Below, in pieces: positions 1 through 8,043 of a DNA stretch of 64,000 nucleotides (position 1 is its first letter; each line of letters opens with the position of its first letter). The translations under genes were made by a program, and so were the position numbers. The notes beneath the pieces are model-generated. The model saw only the letters and a program-made list of their open reading frames with translations, was not told where the DNA came from and did no database searches. The stretch is taken from positions 1 to 64,000 of the forward strand of contig CAMLMV010000001.1 in the NCBI GenBank assembly GCA_946481275.1, given 5' to 3'. This stretch comes from an uncultured Massilia sp. (GTDB lineage: Bacteria; Pseudomonadota; Gammaproteobacteria; Burkholderiales; Burkholderiaceae).

Positions 1-530
1 ACCATCAGCTCGATGTCGCCGATGCCGTCCTTGAAGCCGATCAGGTTCGGGCAGCGGTCGGCCAGCTTTTCCAGCGAGTCCGGCGTGAGGCGGCACTGCG
101 CGCGGTTGTACACGACGACACCGATCTTGACCGATTTGCACACGGCTTCCACGTGCGCGACGAGGCCGTCCTGGCTTGCTTCCGTCAGGTAGTGCGGCAG
201 CAGCAGCACGCCTTTCGCGCCCAGGCGCTCGGCTTCCTGCGCGAACGCGATGGCGGCGCGGGTCGGACCGCCGGCACCGGCCAGGATGGGCACCTTTCCC
301 GCGCACGTGTCGACGGCGGTCTTGATCACCTGCGAGTACTCGTCATGCGTCAGCGAGAAGAATTCACCGGTGCCGCCGGCCGCGAACAGGGCGGTGGCGC
401 CGTACGGGGCCAGCCATTCGAGGCGCTGCGCGTAGGTGTCGGGGCGGAAGTTGCCCTCGGCGTCGAAGTCGGTGATGGGGAAGGACAGCAGGCCGGACGA
501 CATGACTTGCTTGAGTTCTTGCGGATTCAT
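1..530 (-). CDS. kdgD: 5-dehydro-4-deoxyglucarate dehydratase (KdgD), 3' end outside window
   Basis: Only the first 176 residues are inside the window. The protein is a DapA-superfamily TIM barrel: GTGEFFSL at 53-60 binds the substrate carboxylate, Tyr141 (YNR) is the conserved catalytic tyrosine, and Lys167 in GFKDGIGD is the Schiff-base lysine. The GTGEFF and FKDG(I/V)GD forms are typical of KdgD rather than dihydrodipicolinate synthase. KdgD converts 5-dehydro-4-deoxy-D-glucarate to 2,5-dioxopentanoate, CO2 and water in the cytoplasm, the step after galactarate/glucarate dehydration. The start ATG (528-530) follows a GGAGA ribosome site. Uronate dehydrogenase at 6571-7380 supplies the upstream step, so an oxidative galacturonate pathway is inferred. 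The C-terminal half is unseen, so gene integrity cannot be judged. Confidence 0.9.
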   Translation of the reverse strand, partial: MNPQELKQVMSSGLLSFPITDFDAEGNFRPDTYAQRLEWLAPYGATALFAAGGTGEFFSLTHDEYSQVIKTAVDTCAGKVPILAGAGGPTRAAIAFAQEAERLGAKGVLLLPHYLTEASQDGLVAHVEAVCKSVKIGVVVYNRAQCRLTPDSLEKLADRCPNLIGFKDGIGDIELM

Positions 531-575
531 TGGGTCTCCAGGGAAGGACGCGCGGGCGCGATGATGTGTCAACAA

Positions 576-586
576 TTGTCAGTCAT
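576..586. promoter_or_regulatory. candidate GntR operator at kdgD promoter
   Basis: TTGTCAGTCAT fits the TTGTC-N-GACAA form of FadR-type GntR sites at eight of eleven positions. It resembles the perfect palindrome upstream of gntR at 6488-6502 and lies just downstream of the predicted kdgD -10 element, where a bound repressor would block transcription. The match is imperfect, so this is a suggestion only. Confidence 0.35.
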
Positions 587-613
587 CGTACAAGTGGGCC
601 ATGAAAAGGGCAA
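585..613 (-). promoter_or_regulatory. predicted kdgD promoter
   Basis: Read on the minus strand, TTGCCC (608-613) and TACGAT (585-590) are separated by 17 bp, a reasonable sigma-70 pair, about 55 bp upstream of the kdgD start. Confidence 0.4.
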
Positions 614-653
614 GCACAAAATTGCTGTAGCTGCATATACGGTGATATCAGTT

Positions 654-682
654 TTGACATCGATCGATTAAAAAAAGTTATT
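654..682 (+). promoter_or_regulatory. predicted promoter of the TonB receptor gene
   Basis: A consensus TTGACA (654-659) and GTTATT (677-682) are separated by 17 bp in an A/T-rich stretch of the 327-bp divergent region between kdgD and the receptor. The leader to the receptor start would be about 170 nt and contains the operator-like pair at 725-751. Confidence 0.45.
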
Positions 683-724
683 GGACGGGTATTTACGATG
701 CGGTTCAAAATGCATTTTACGCAA

Positions 725-751
725 TGATAGCGGTAACAGATAGCGTTATCA
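725..751. promoter_or_regulatory. tandem LacI-type operator-like sites
   Basis: Two related 12-mers, GATAGCGGTAAC (726-737) and GATAGCGTTATC (739-750), lie one base apart. The second is almost a perfect palindrome, with central CG as in LacI-family sites used by sugar-acid regulators. They sit between the predicted promoter and the receptor start. No LacI-family gene is in the window. Confidence 0.4.
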
Positions 752-857
752 CCGCGTAAAGCAGAGGCAGCGGACCGGGATGAGGTGAAGAGAGCACCCT
801 GCCGGGCATCGCGGTTCGCACACGGACCACCCCGATAAAACAAAAAACGGAGACAAC

Positions 858-3800
858 ATGCCAAAGCAGTTCCGCAAGACCCTGATCCACCTCGCCGTCG
901 CCAGTGCCTGCGGCGTACTTGCCCTCCCGGGCCATGCCCAGGAAAGCACGACCGGCCCAGCCGATCCGCCACCCGCGCCCGCCGCCGCCAATCCGCCAGC
1001 CGCAGCCCAGGACGGTGTCAGCACCGTCGTCGTCTCCGGTTCGCGCATCGCCGCGCGCGGCTTCAACCAGCCGACGCCGACGACGACCCTCACGGCGGAC
1101 GACCTGGCGAAGTCGGCCAAGCCGAACCTGTTCAACACGCTGGCCGAACTGCCCGCGCTGCAGGGCAGCACGGGCCGCACCACGTTCACGTACAGCACGT
1201 CGAGCGGCGTGCAGGGCCTGTCGTCGCTGTCGCTGCGCGGCCTCGGCACGATCCGCACCCTGACCCTGCTGGACGGCCAGCGCGTGGTCGGCGCCAACGT
1301 CACGGGCGTCACGGACGTCAGCCAGTTCCCGCAACTGCTGGTAAAGCGCGTGGACGTCGTGACGGGCGGCGCGTCGGCGTCGTACGGTTCCGATGCGGTG
1401 GGCGGCGTGGTGAACTTCATCACCGACAAAAAATTCAGCGGCTTCAAGTTCAATGCCGAAGGCGGCATGACGAAGTACCATGACGACAAGAACGGCACCC
1501 TGCAGGCCGCGTGGGGCAGGGGCTTCATGAACGACCGCCTGCACGTTACGGCGAGCGGGGAGTTCACGAAGGAGAACGGCATCGATTCGCCGGGCTTCGG
1601 CGAAGTCGGGGCGAACGGCCGCAGCTGGTACAAGAATCCGGCGCTGCAGGAATCGACGAAGGCGATGCAGGCCGCCGGCGCGCCGCGTTATAAAAGCATC
1701 CAGCACGCGCAGCACATCCAGTATGCGAAATACGGCCTGATCACGGACGGCCCCTTGAGGGGCACGGCATTTGGTCCGGGCGGCACGCCGCACCCGTTCC
1801 AGTACGGGACCGATTGCGTCGGCAACTTCTGCGTGGGCGGCGATCTGTCGGGGAGTGTCGGCGCGGGCACGAACCTGGCGATGAACTTCAAGCGCCAGGT
1901 CGCGTACACGCGCGTGTCGTGGGATCTCGACGCGGACAACGAGATCTACGTGACGGGCAACTGGGCGCAGGTGAAATCCGTGTTCTCGCCGAATCCGGGC
2001 GCAGCCAAGCAGGCCAACCTCGGCATCAAGTGCGACAACGCCTACCTGCCGGCGTCGATCGCGGCGGGCTGCGCGTCCGGCTATCCGAACGGCGTGATGC
2101 AGGTCGGTACGGCGAATGCGGAGTTCCCCGCCAATATCAGCGTGCATCCGACCCGTACGCAGCGCCGCTTCGTCGTCGGCGCGGACGGCCGCTTTTCCCT
2201 GTTCGGCAAGGACTGGTCGTACGACGCCTACGCCGAGCACGGCGAGAACACGACCGTGATCCACGTGCAGGACATCACCCTGAACCGCCGGTACAACTAT
2301 GCGATCGACGCCGTGCGTGACGCCAGCGGCAACATCGTCTGCCGCGACGCCAGCGCGCGCGCCAACGGCTGCCAGCCGATCAACATCTTCGGCGCCGTGC
2401 CGATCAACATGGCCGGCTGGTCGTACATCGCGCCGCTGAACGGGCCGATGCAGCACACGGATTCGAGCCAGAACGTGGTCAGCGCCAACGTGCACGGCGA
2501 TGTGCTGGAAGGCTGGGCGGGGCCGGTCTCGATGGCGACCGGTCTCGAATGGCGCCGCGAAGAGTATTCGGTGTACGGCGACCCGTACGGCGCCGGTGTG
2601 GACCTGCAGTCGCGCTACGGTCCCGACTACCCGCTCGACACGACCCTGTCGACGGGCGGCGACAACTGGTTCGCGGGGAATTACCACAACGGCCGCGGCG
2701 CGTTCAACGTGAAGGAGGCTTACCTCGAGTTCAACATCCCGTTCCTGAAGTCGGCCACGTGGGGTGAAGCGAACCTGAACATCGCGGACCGCGAGGAGAA
2801 GTACAGCACGGCGGGCCACGCCAGCGCGTGGAAGATCGGCGCGACGTGGAAGACGCCGGTCGACGGCCTGCGCCTGCGCGCCGTCAGCTCCAAGGACGTG
2901 CGCGCGCCGAACCTGTCCGAGCTGTATGCCGCGATGACGGTAACGAACCAGGCCGTCAACAACAACCAGGGCTCGTCGATCCAGATCCAGCAGCGCAACG
3001 TGGGCAATCCGGACCTGAAGCCGGAAGTCGCCCGCAACAATTCGTTCGGCATCGTGCTCTCGCAACCCGGCTGGGCGCGCGGCTTCAACCTGTCGGTCGA
3101 CTACTACGACATCAAGGTCAAGAACGTGATCAACTCGCTGGGTCCCCAGCAGGAGGTCGACCTGTGCTACGCGGGCTACCAGAACGTGTGCGGCGCCGTG
3201 TCGATCAACGGTCCGGCCGGTACGAACTACGTGCTCGCGCAGAGTTTCAACTTCGCGTCGCTGCACACGCGCGGCGTGGACATCGAGACGGCGTACCGCA
3301 CGAACCTGCGCGACTACGGGCTCCCGGGCACGTTCACGCTGCGCGGCATGGCCACCCGGACGATCCACTCGGTGTCCGACCCGGGTGTGCCGGGCACGAC
3401 GCCGAGCGAAGGCGCCGGCAACATGGCCGGCAGCACGCCGAAATGGAAGGCGCTCGTGACCCAGTCGTGGGAGAACGGCAAGCTGGGACTCAGCCTGACG
3501 GAGCGCTGGGTCAGCGCCGGTGTGTTCAGCAATGAATACATCGAGTGCCAGACGAACTGCCCGCTGCCGACGGCCGCGCATCCGACCATCTACGACAATC
3601 ACCTGCCGGGCGCGACCTACATCGACTTCGGCGCCACGTACACCTTCGCGAAGGACTCGATGTTGTACTTCAAGATCGACAACCTGGCCGACCGCGGGCC
3701 GGTGCTCGTGCCGCAGACGAATCTCAGTATCGGCATCAATCCGGCACTGTATGACGTGATCGGCCGCACGTACCGGGCAGGGGTACGCATGGCCTTCTGA
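858..3800 (+). CDS. TonB-dependent outer-membrane receptor
   Basis: A 980-residue outer-membrane receptor. A signal peptide (about 1-26, ending GHAQ) is followed by a Pro/Ala-rich linker, a plug domain (about 55-180, with SSLSLRGLG and VDVVTGGASASYGSDAVGGVVNF motifs split across it) and a large beta-barrel ending in GVRMAF, the terminal aromatic expected for BAM-dependent insertion. Such receptors import oligosaccharides or chelates using TonB energy. The start ATG follows a GGAGACA site. It is divergent from kdgD and upstream of a chemoreceptor, so uptake of galacturonate-containing oligomers is a fair inference, but substrate cannot be read from the sequence. Regulation by the operator-like sites in its leader is likely. 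Confidence 0.88.
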   Translation: MPKQFRKTLIHLAVASACGVLALPGHAQESTTGPADPPPAPAAANPPAAAQDGVSTVVVSGSRIAARGFNQPTPTTTLTADDLAKSAKPNLFNTLAELPALQGSTGRTTFTYSTSSGVQGLSSLSLRGLGTIRTLTLLDGQRVVGANVTGVTDVSQFPQLLVKRVDVVTGGASASYGSDAVGGVVNFITDKKFSGFKFNAEGGMTKYHDDKNGTLQAAWGRGFMNDRLHVTASGEFTKENGIDSPGFGEVGANGRSWYKNPALQESTKAMQAAGAPRYKSIQHAQHIQYAKYGLITDGPLRGTAFGPGGTPHPFQYGTDCVGNFCVGGDLSGSVGAGTNLAMNFKRQVAYTRVSWDLDADNEIYVTGNWAQVKSVFSPNPGAAKQANLGIKCDNAYLPASIAAGCASGYPNGVMQVGTANAEFPANISVHPTRTQRRFVVGADGRFSLFGKDWSYDAYAEHGENTTVIHVQDITLNRRYNYAIDAVRDASGNIVCRDASARANGCQPINIFGAVPINMAGWSYIAPLNGPMQHTDSSQNVVSANVHGDVLEGWAGPVSMATGLEWRREEYSVYGDPYGAGVDLQSRYGPDYPLDTTLSTGGDNWFAGNYHNGRGAFNVKEAYLEFNIPFLKSATWGEANLNIADREEKYSTAGHASAWKIGATWKTPVDGLRLRAVSSKDVRAPNLSELYAAMTVTNQAVNNNQGSSIQIQQRNVGNPDLKPEVARNNSFGIVLSQPGWARGFNLSVDYYDIKVKNVINSLGPQQEVDLCYAGYQNVCGAVSINGPAGTNYVLAQSFNFASLHTRGVDIETAYRTNLRDYGLPGTFTLRGMATRTIHSVSDPGVPGTTPSEGAGNMAGSTPKWKALVTQSWENGKLGLSLTERWVSAGVFSNEYIECQTNCPLPTAAHPTIYDNHLPGATYIDFGATYTFAKDSMLYFKIDNLADRGPVLVPQTNLSIGINPALYDVIGRTYRAGVRMAF

Positions 3801-3806
3801 CGGCAT

Positions 3807-3841
3807 TCACCGCCGCTGCCGCGGCCGCGGAGCGGCGGTGA
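3807..3841. terminator. strong hairpin after the receptor gene
   Basis: A perfect 11-bp inverted repeat (TCACCGCCGCT and its complement) with a 13-nt GC-rich loop begins six bases after the receptor stop. No T-run follows on the plus strand, so it is better viewed as an mRNA 3'-end stabiliser or weak terminator than as a classical rho-independent terminator. Confidence 0.45.
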
Positions 3842-3952
3842 TCAAATGCAATAAATGTTGCACACAAAGAACATATTTCCGATTTTTATGCTTTCCCACT
3901 ATTTTGTGAGGTGATATTTGGATAGATTGTAAATGTCGAGGAGGAGACAACC

Positions 3953-5686
3953 ATGCGGCATCTTACGATCAAACAGACATTCGTCACCCTGCTGGCCCTG
4001 ACCCTGCTCATGGCCGGCCTCATGCTCGCCGCGCTCCAACGCGTGTCGGGCGCGCAAAGCCGCGCGACGGAGGCGAGCGATACGCGCTACCGGTCCTATC
4101 TGCTGGCCGACGAACTGCGCCAGAGTTCCGACGACCTCACGCGCCTGGCACGCACGTACGTCGTCACGGGCGACAGCCGCTACGAACAGCAATACCAGGA
4201 CATCCTCGCCATCCGCAACGGCACGAAACCGCGGCCCGACCACTACGAGCGCATCTACTGGGACCTCGTGGCGGGCGGTGTCGCCGTACCGCCGGCGAGC
4301 AGCCAGACCGTCCCGCTGCAGGAGCTGATGCGCAAGGCCGGCTTCAGCGAGCAGGAATTCGCCAAGCTGAAGGAAGCGCAGGACGTGTCCGACGCGCTGG
4401 TGAGAACGGAAGTCGCCGCGATGAACGCCGTGAAGGGCCTGTTCGACGACGGCCGCGGCGGTTTTACACGCAAGGACGAGCCGAATCCCGAATTCGCCCG
4501 GGCGATCATGCACGACGCCGCGTACCACCGGAACAAGGCGCGCATCATGGTGCCGCTGAACGACTTCCTGCGCCTGCTGGACGAGCGTACCGGCGCCGCC
4601 GTCGCCGACGCCCACGAGGCCACCGGCGCCGCGACGACCGCCGCCATCGCGCTGATCGTGCTGTCGCTCGTGTCGACGACCGCCGCGCTGTACCTGGTCT
4701 ACCGCTACATCATGCGCGGCCTGCACAAGGCCGTCGACGCGGCCGACCGGATCGCCGCCGGCGACCTGTCGGGCGAGGTCGCCGTCGAATTCGACGACGA
4801 GGTGGGCCGCCTGATGAAGGCCATCGCCACCATCAACGGCAACCTGCACGACATGCTGGCCAGGATTCGCACGAGCACGGAGAACATGGCGACGGCAACG
4901 GACGAAATCGCGACGGGCAACGCCGACCTGTCGGCCCGCACGGAGGCGCAGGCCGGGTCGCTGGAGGAGAGTGCGAGCGCGATGGAAACGCTGACCGGCA
5001 CCGTCCAGCGCAACGCGGCCAATGCGCAGAGCGCCCACGAACTGGCCGCGCGCGCATCGACCGTGGCCGGCAAGGGCGGCGACGTGATGGTGCAGGTGGT
5101 GTCGACGATGGGCGACATCAAGGATGGCTCGGCGCGCATCGCCGACATCATCGGCGTGATCGACAGCATCGCCTTCCAGACGAACATCCTCGCGCTGAAC
5201 GCGGCCGTGGAAGCGGCGAGGGCCGGCGAACAGGGCCGCGGCTTCGCGGTGGTGGCGGCGGAGGTGCGCGCGCTGGCCCAACGCAGCGCCGGCGCGGCGA
5301 AGGAGATCAAGGACCTGATCAACGCGTCGGTGCACAGCGTGGAGACGGGCAGCCGCCTCGTCGACGAAGCGGGCAGCACGATGGACGAGATCATGGATGC
5401 GATCCGCCAGGTGTCCGGCATCCTCGGCGACATTGCCCGCGCCAGCGCGGAGCAGGGGCACGGCATCGCGGAAGTGAGCAGCGCCGTGCACCAGATGGAC
5501 GGCATCACGCAGCAGAACGCGGCGCTCGTCGAAGAGGCCGCGGCGGCGGCGGAAAGCCTGAAGGAACAGGCGCAGGCGCTGCTGCAGGCCGTGAGCATCT
5601 TTACGCTGGAACGGACGCCCGTCCGGCCGGCGCCGGCCGGCAAGCCGCGCCGCAGCGCGCAGGTGGTGGCGCTGCAGTACCGCTGA
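3953..5686 (+). CDS. methyl-accepting chemotaxis protein
   Basis: A 577-residue transmembrane chemoreceptor. TM1 is at about 10-31, then a roughly 190-residue helical periplasmic sensor with the [20 protein letters not shown] signature seen in Burkholderiales receptors, TM2 at about 226-247, HAMP, and the cytoplasmic signalling domain with the hairpin motif [17 protein letters not shown] from about residue 437. There is no C-terminal pentapeptide for CheR/CheB tethering. It would feed CheA/CheW; the ligand is unknown, though its place next to a receptor and galacturonate genes hints at taxis to pectin products. ATG follows GAGGAGACAACC. Its TGA stop directly abuts the stop of the convergent gntR with no spacer. 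Confidence 0.92.
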   Translation: MRHLTIKQTFVTLLALTLLMAGLMLAALQRVSGAQSRATEASDTRYRSYLLADELRQSSDDLTRLARTYVVTGDSRYEQQYQDILAIRNGTKPRPDHYERIYWDLVAGGVAVPPASSQTVPLQELMRKAGFSEQEFAKLKEAQDVSDALVRTEVAAMNAVKGLFDDGRGGFTRKDEPNPEFARAIMHDAAYHRNKARIMVPLNDFLRLLDERTGAAVADAHEATGAATTAAIALIVLSLVSTTAALYLVYRYIMRGLHKAVDAADRIAAGDLSGEVAVEFDDEVGRLMKAIATINGNLHDMLARIRTSTENMATATDEIATGNADLSARTEAQAGSLEESASAMETLTGTVQRNAANAQSAHELAARASTVAGKGGDVMVQVVSTMGDIKDGSARIADIIGVIDSIAFQTNILALNAAVEAARAGEQGRGFAVVAAEVRALAQRSAGAAKEIKDLINASVHSVETGSRLVDEAGSTMDEIMDAIRQVSGILGDIARASAEQGHGIAEVSSAVHQMDGITQQNAALVEEAAAAAESLKEQAQALLQAVSIFTLERTPVRPAPAGKPRRSAQVVALQYR

Positions 5687-6436
5687 TCAGGTACGCGGCT
5701 GGTCCTGCAGCCGCTGCTGCGCTTCACGCAGCCGTTCGCGGCTGTTGGAGAGGTGGGTGCGCATCGCGGCGCGGGCCGCTTCGGGGTCGCGGCGCAGGAT
5801 CGCTTTATAGATGTCCTCGTGCTCGCGGTTCACGCGCTCGAGGTAGTCGGCCGGCTTGTCTTCGCCGAGGCCGGGGGTGTTGAGGCGGGCGCGCGGGATG
5901 ATCGCGCTGCCCAGCTGGCCGAGCAGCTCGACGAAATAGCGGTTGTCCGTCGCTTCCGCGATGAGCTGGTGGAAGCGCACGTCGGCCTCGACGGACGTGC
6001 GGCCGTTCTCGAGCGCGCGCTGCATCTCGCCCAGCGCCTGGCCCATCTGCGCCACCTGTTCCTCGGTGCGGCGCGACGCGGCCAGCCACGCGGCTTCCGT
6101 CTCCATGCTGATGCGCAGTTCGAGGATCGCGAGCACGTCGCGCACCGTCATCACGCTGTCCGTGCCGATGCCGAGCGTCGTCGCCGGCGGCTCCAGCACG
6201 AAGGTGCCGATGCCGTGGCGCGTCTGCACGAGCCCCCCCGCCTGCAACTGCGAGATCGCCTCGCGCACCACCGTGCGGCTCACGCCGTACTCCTCCATGA
6301 TGGCCGCTTCCGGCGGCAGCTTGTCGCCCGGGTTGAATTCGGAGCGGCGGATGCGAGCGCTCAGTTCTTCCACGACGCCCTGGGCGAGGTTGCGGTATTT
6401 CTTGCGGGCGGGCAGCAGGGCGGTCGGCGAGTTCAT
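5687..6436 (-). CDS. GntR/FCD-family transcriptional regulator
   Basis: 249 residues. The N-terminal winged helix-turn-helix (about 15-85, with PPEAAIMEEYGVSRTVVREA) belongs to the FadR branch of GntR proteins. The C-terminal all-helical FCD domain binds a small-molecule effector, normally through a metal. It lies 134 bp downstream of udh on the same strand, and the gap holds a perfect palindrome that fits its family's operator form. The likely role is control of the galacturonate oxidation genes (udh, kdgD, itself), comparable to ExuR/UxuR-type regulators; this is inferred from context. No effector residue assignment was attempted. Confidence 0.85.
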   Translation of the reverse strand: MNSPTALLPARKKYRNLAQGVVEELSARIRRSEFNPGDKLPPEAAIMEEYGVSRTVVREAISQLQAGGLVQTRHGIGTFVLEPPATTLGIGTDSVMTVRDVLAILELRISMETEAAWLAASRRTEEQVAQMGQALGEMQRALENGRTSVEADVRFHQLIAEATDNRYFVELLGQLGSAIIPRARLNTPGLGEDKPADYLERVNREHEDIYKAILRRDPEAARAAMRTHLSNSRERLREAQQRLQDQPRT

Positions 6437-6487
6437 GCGGGCGTTGTATACAGTGGGTCCAGGCTACGATTATAGCCGTGCGGACTC

Positions 6488-6502
6488 ACTTGTCGGACAA
6501 GT
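6488..6502. promoter_or_regulatory. perfect palindromic GntR operator
   Basis: ACTTGTCGGACAAGT is a perfect dyad about a central base and matches the TTGTC-N-GACAA type of FadR-family sites. It lies 52 bp upstream of the gntR start, in the udh-gntR gap, consistent with autoregulation. Confidence 0.65.
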
Positions 6503-6570
6503 TTGCAAAAAAACGTGCGACATCGGACGTCAGACGACATCCGGTGTGCCGATGCGCGCAATCGGGCGTG

Positions 6571-7380
6571 TTACGGCCGGTATTTCGGCCCGTTGTGCAG
6601 GAACACGCCGCCCTGGTAGAACGTGGCGATGTCATCCGCCGGCGGATACTGGACCTCTTCGGGCAGCTTGTGCGCGAACTGCTGCGAGCTGTCCTTCGGC
6701 TTGTAGCGCAGGAACGATGCGTGACGGTCGTCCCACCAGCGGCCCTCGTTGTTCGAAATGCCGAACGTGATGGTGTGGCCCACGCGCGGCGTCGTCAGCG
6801 AGCAGTGCAGCAGCTGGATCAGGTCGTCGAGGGACAGCCACGTGACCAGCTGGCGGTAATTCGTCGCCTCCGGCCAGCAATAGCCGATGCGGATGCACAC
6901 GGTCTCCACGCCGAAACGGTCCCAGTAATAGCGCGACAGCGTCTCGCCGAACACTTTCGATACGCCGTAATAGCCGTCCGCGCGCGGCGGCATCGTGGCG
7001 TCGACGAGGTCCGTCGTCTTGTACATACCCATCGTGTGGTTCGTGCTGGCGAACACGACGCGGCGGATGCCCAGCTTGTGCACGGCCTCGTACAGGTTGA
7101 CCATGCCGAGGATGTTGGCCTGCATGATCGGCGCCCATTCCTCTTCGGTGGAGATGCCGCCGAAGTGCAGGATGGCGTCGACGCCTTCGCACATGCGCAT
7201 GACGGCGTCGCGGTCGCCCAGGTCGCACAGCACGATCTCTTCGTGCGGCGCGGCGGGGCCGAAGTCGGCCACGTCGGACAGGCGCACGATGTCGGCGAAT
7301 TCGTGCAGGCGCTCGCGCAGGCGGCGGCCCAGGTTGCCGGCGGCGCCGGTGAACAGGATGCGTTTGAATGGTTTCGTCAT
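6571..7380 (-). CDS. udh: uronate dehydrogenase
   Basis: 269 residues, the usual length for NAD-dependent uronate dehydrogenase, a cytoplasmic short-chain dehydrogenase/reductase. It oxidises D-galacturonate or D-glucuronate to the aldarolactone, the first step of the oxidative route. Visible features are the Rossmann motif TGAAGNLGRRLRE (11-23), LHFGGIS (71-77), the catalytic Tyr138 and Lys142 in YGVSK, and the family-specific stretch IRIGYCWPEATNYRQL. It precedes gntR on the same strand. KdgD at the left edge provides the later step; the lactonase and galactarate dehydratase are not in the window. An NDP-sugar epimerase is the alternative but fits the conserved motifs less well. Confidence 0.92.
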   Translation of the reverse strand: MTKPFKRILFTGAAGNLGRRLRERLHEFADIVRLSDVADFGPAAPHEEIVLCDLGDRDAVMRMCEGVDAILHFGGISTEEEWAPIMQANILGMVNLYEAVHKLGIRRVVFASTNHTMGMYKTTDLVDATMPPRADGYYGVSKVFGETLSRYYWDRFGVETVCIRIGYCWPEATNYRQLVTWLSLDDLIQLLHCSLTTPRVGHTITFGISNNEGRWWDDRHASFLRYKPKDSSQQFAHKLPEEVQYPPADDIATFYQGGVFLHNGPKYRP

Positions 7381-7401
7381 TTGTTGTCGTCGATACGGGA
7401 A

Positions 7402-7437
7402 GGGAAAAGCGGCACGGGGGCAAGCCCCGCGTGCCGC
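7402..7437 (-). terminator. rho-independent terminator of the PL9 operon
   Basis: Read on the minus strand, a long near-perfect stem (GCGGCACG paired with CGTGCCGC, extended by GGGGC/GCCCC, positions 7409-7437) is followed by TTTTCCC. It sits between the PEP-CTERM-like gene and udh and so would separate the two minus-strand units. Confidence 0.75.
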
Positions 7438-7482
7438 AATGCTAACAGCGTTCGCGTCCCGTTGGCCAGTGGGCGCGCCGAA

Positions 7483-8043
7483 TCACGCGCGCCGGCGCCG
7501 CGCCAGCCCGAGCAGCGCGAGGCCCGTCACGCACAGCGCCGCGGCCGGCGCCTCGGGCAGGCGCACGTCGTCCGTGTGCGTCACGACGGGGTCCTGGCCG
7601 GGCAGGGTGGCGAACACGATCGCGTCGCCGGCCGCCCGCAGGAAGTTCAGGTCGCGATCCAGCAGCGCGACTTCGAGTGTGTTCCCCGCACCGGGCTGCG
7701 GATCGACGTCCAGCCGGACGTCGAACACGATGTGGCCCCCGAAGCGCGTCCACTGCCCGAACTCGTTCCAGCCTTCGGCATTGCCCAGCACGACGCCGGT
7801 CGTGCTGGAGCCGCCCACGTCGCCGAGGAAGATCGGCGCGCCGCCGCCGTCGTCGGCGATGCCGGAAAAGCCCGTCAGCGTCGCGTGGATGGGGCTGGCC
7901 GCCGCCTGGCCGAGGATCAGGAAGTCGAGGTAGCCGGACTGGCCCGCGTACGCCTGCGTGTCGACGACGACGTGATAGCTCGGCCCGGCGCAGGCCGTGG
8001 CGCACGCGAACAGCAGGGCAAGGACGCCGGACAGGCGCTTCAT
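7483..8043 (-). CDS. PEP-CTERM-like secreted protein
   Basis: 186 residues: a signal peptide (about 1-19), a 140-residue beta-rich domain beginning YHVVVDTQAYAGQSGYLDF, and a C-terminal sorting-like tail of Leu-Pro-Glu-Ala, an 18-residue hydrophobic segment and a final ARRRRA. The normal motif is Pro-Glu-Pro; here it is Pro-Glu-Ala. PEP-CTERM tails are processed by exosortase in bacteria that make surface polysaccharide. The domain resembles a family of short PEP-CTERM proteins of unknown function. The start overlaps the stop of the PL9 lyase gene (ATGA), so the two are translationally coupled and probably act together at the cell surface. Whether the Pro-to-Ala change still allows sorting is open. 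Confidence 0.7.
   Translation of the reverse strand: MKRLSGVLALLFACATACAGPSYHVVVDTQAYAGQSGYLDFLILGQAAASPIHATLTGFSGIADDGGGAPIFLGDVGGSSTTGVVLGNAEGWNEFGQWTRFGGHIVFDVRLDVDPQPGAGNTLEVALLDRDLNFLRAAGDAIVFATLPGQDPVVTHTDDVRLPEAPAAALCVTGLALLGLARRRRA

Noticed and set aside
1..530. Dihydrodipicolinate synthase (dapA) for the left-edge gene
   Set aside because: GTGEFFSL and GFKDGIGD forms and the nearby udh fit KdgD better.
717..3806. Antisense open frame of over 1000 codons opposite the first TonB receptor
   Set aside because: Arg/Val/Ala/His-rich translation without domains or signal; a mirror of high-GC third-position bias in the real gene.
3807..3841. Classical rho-independent terminator
   Set aside because: Strong stem but no T-run; kept only as a hairpin with modest confidence.
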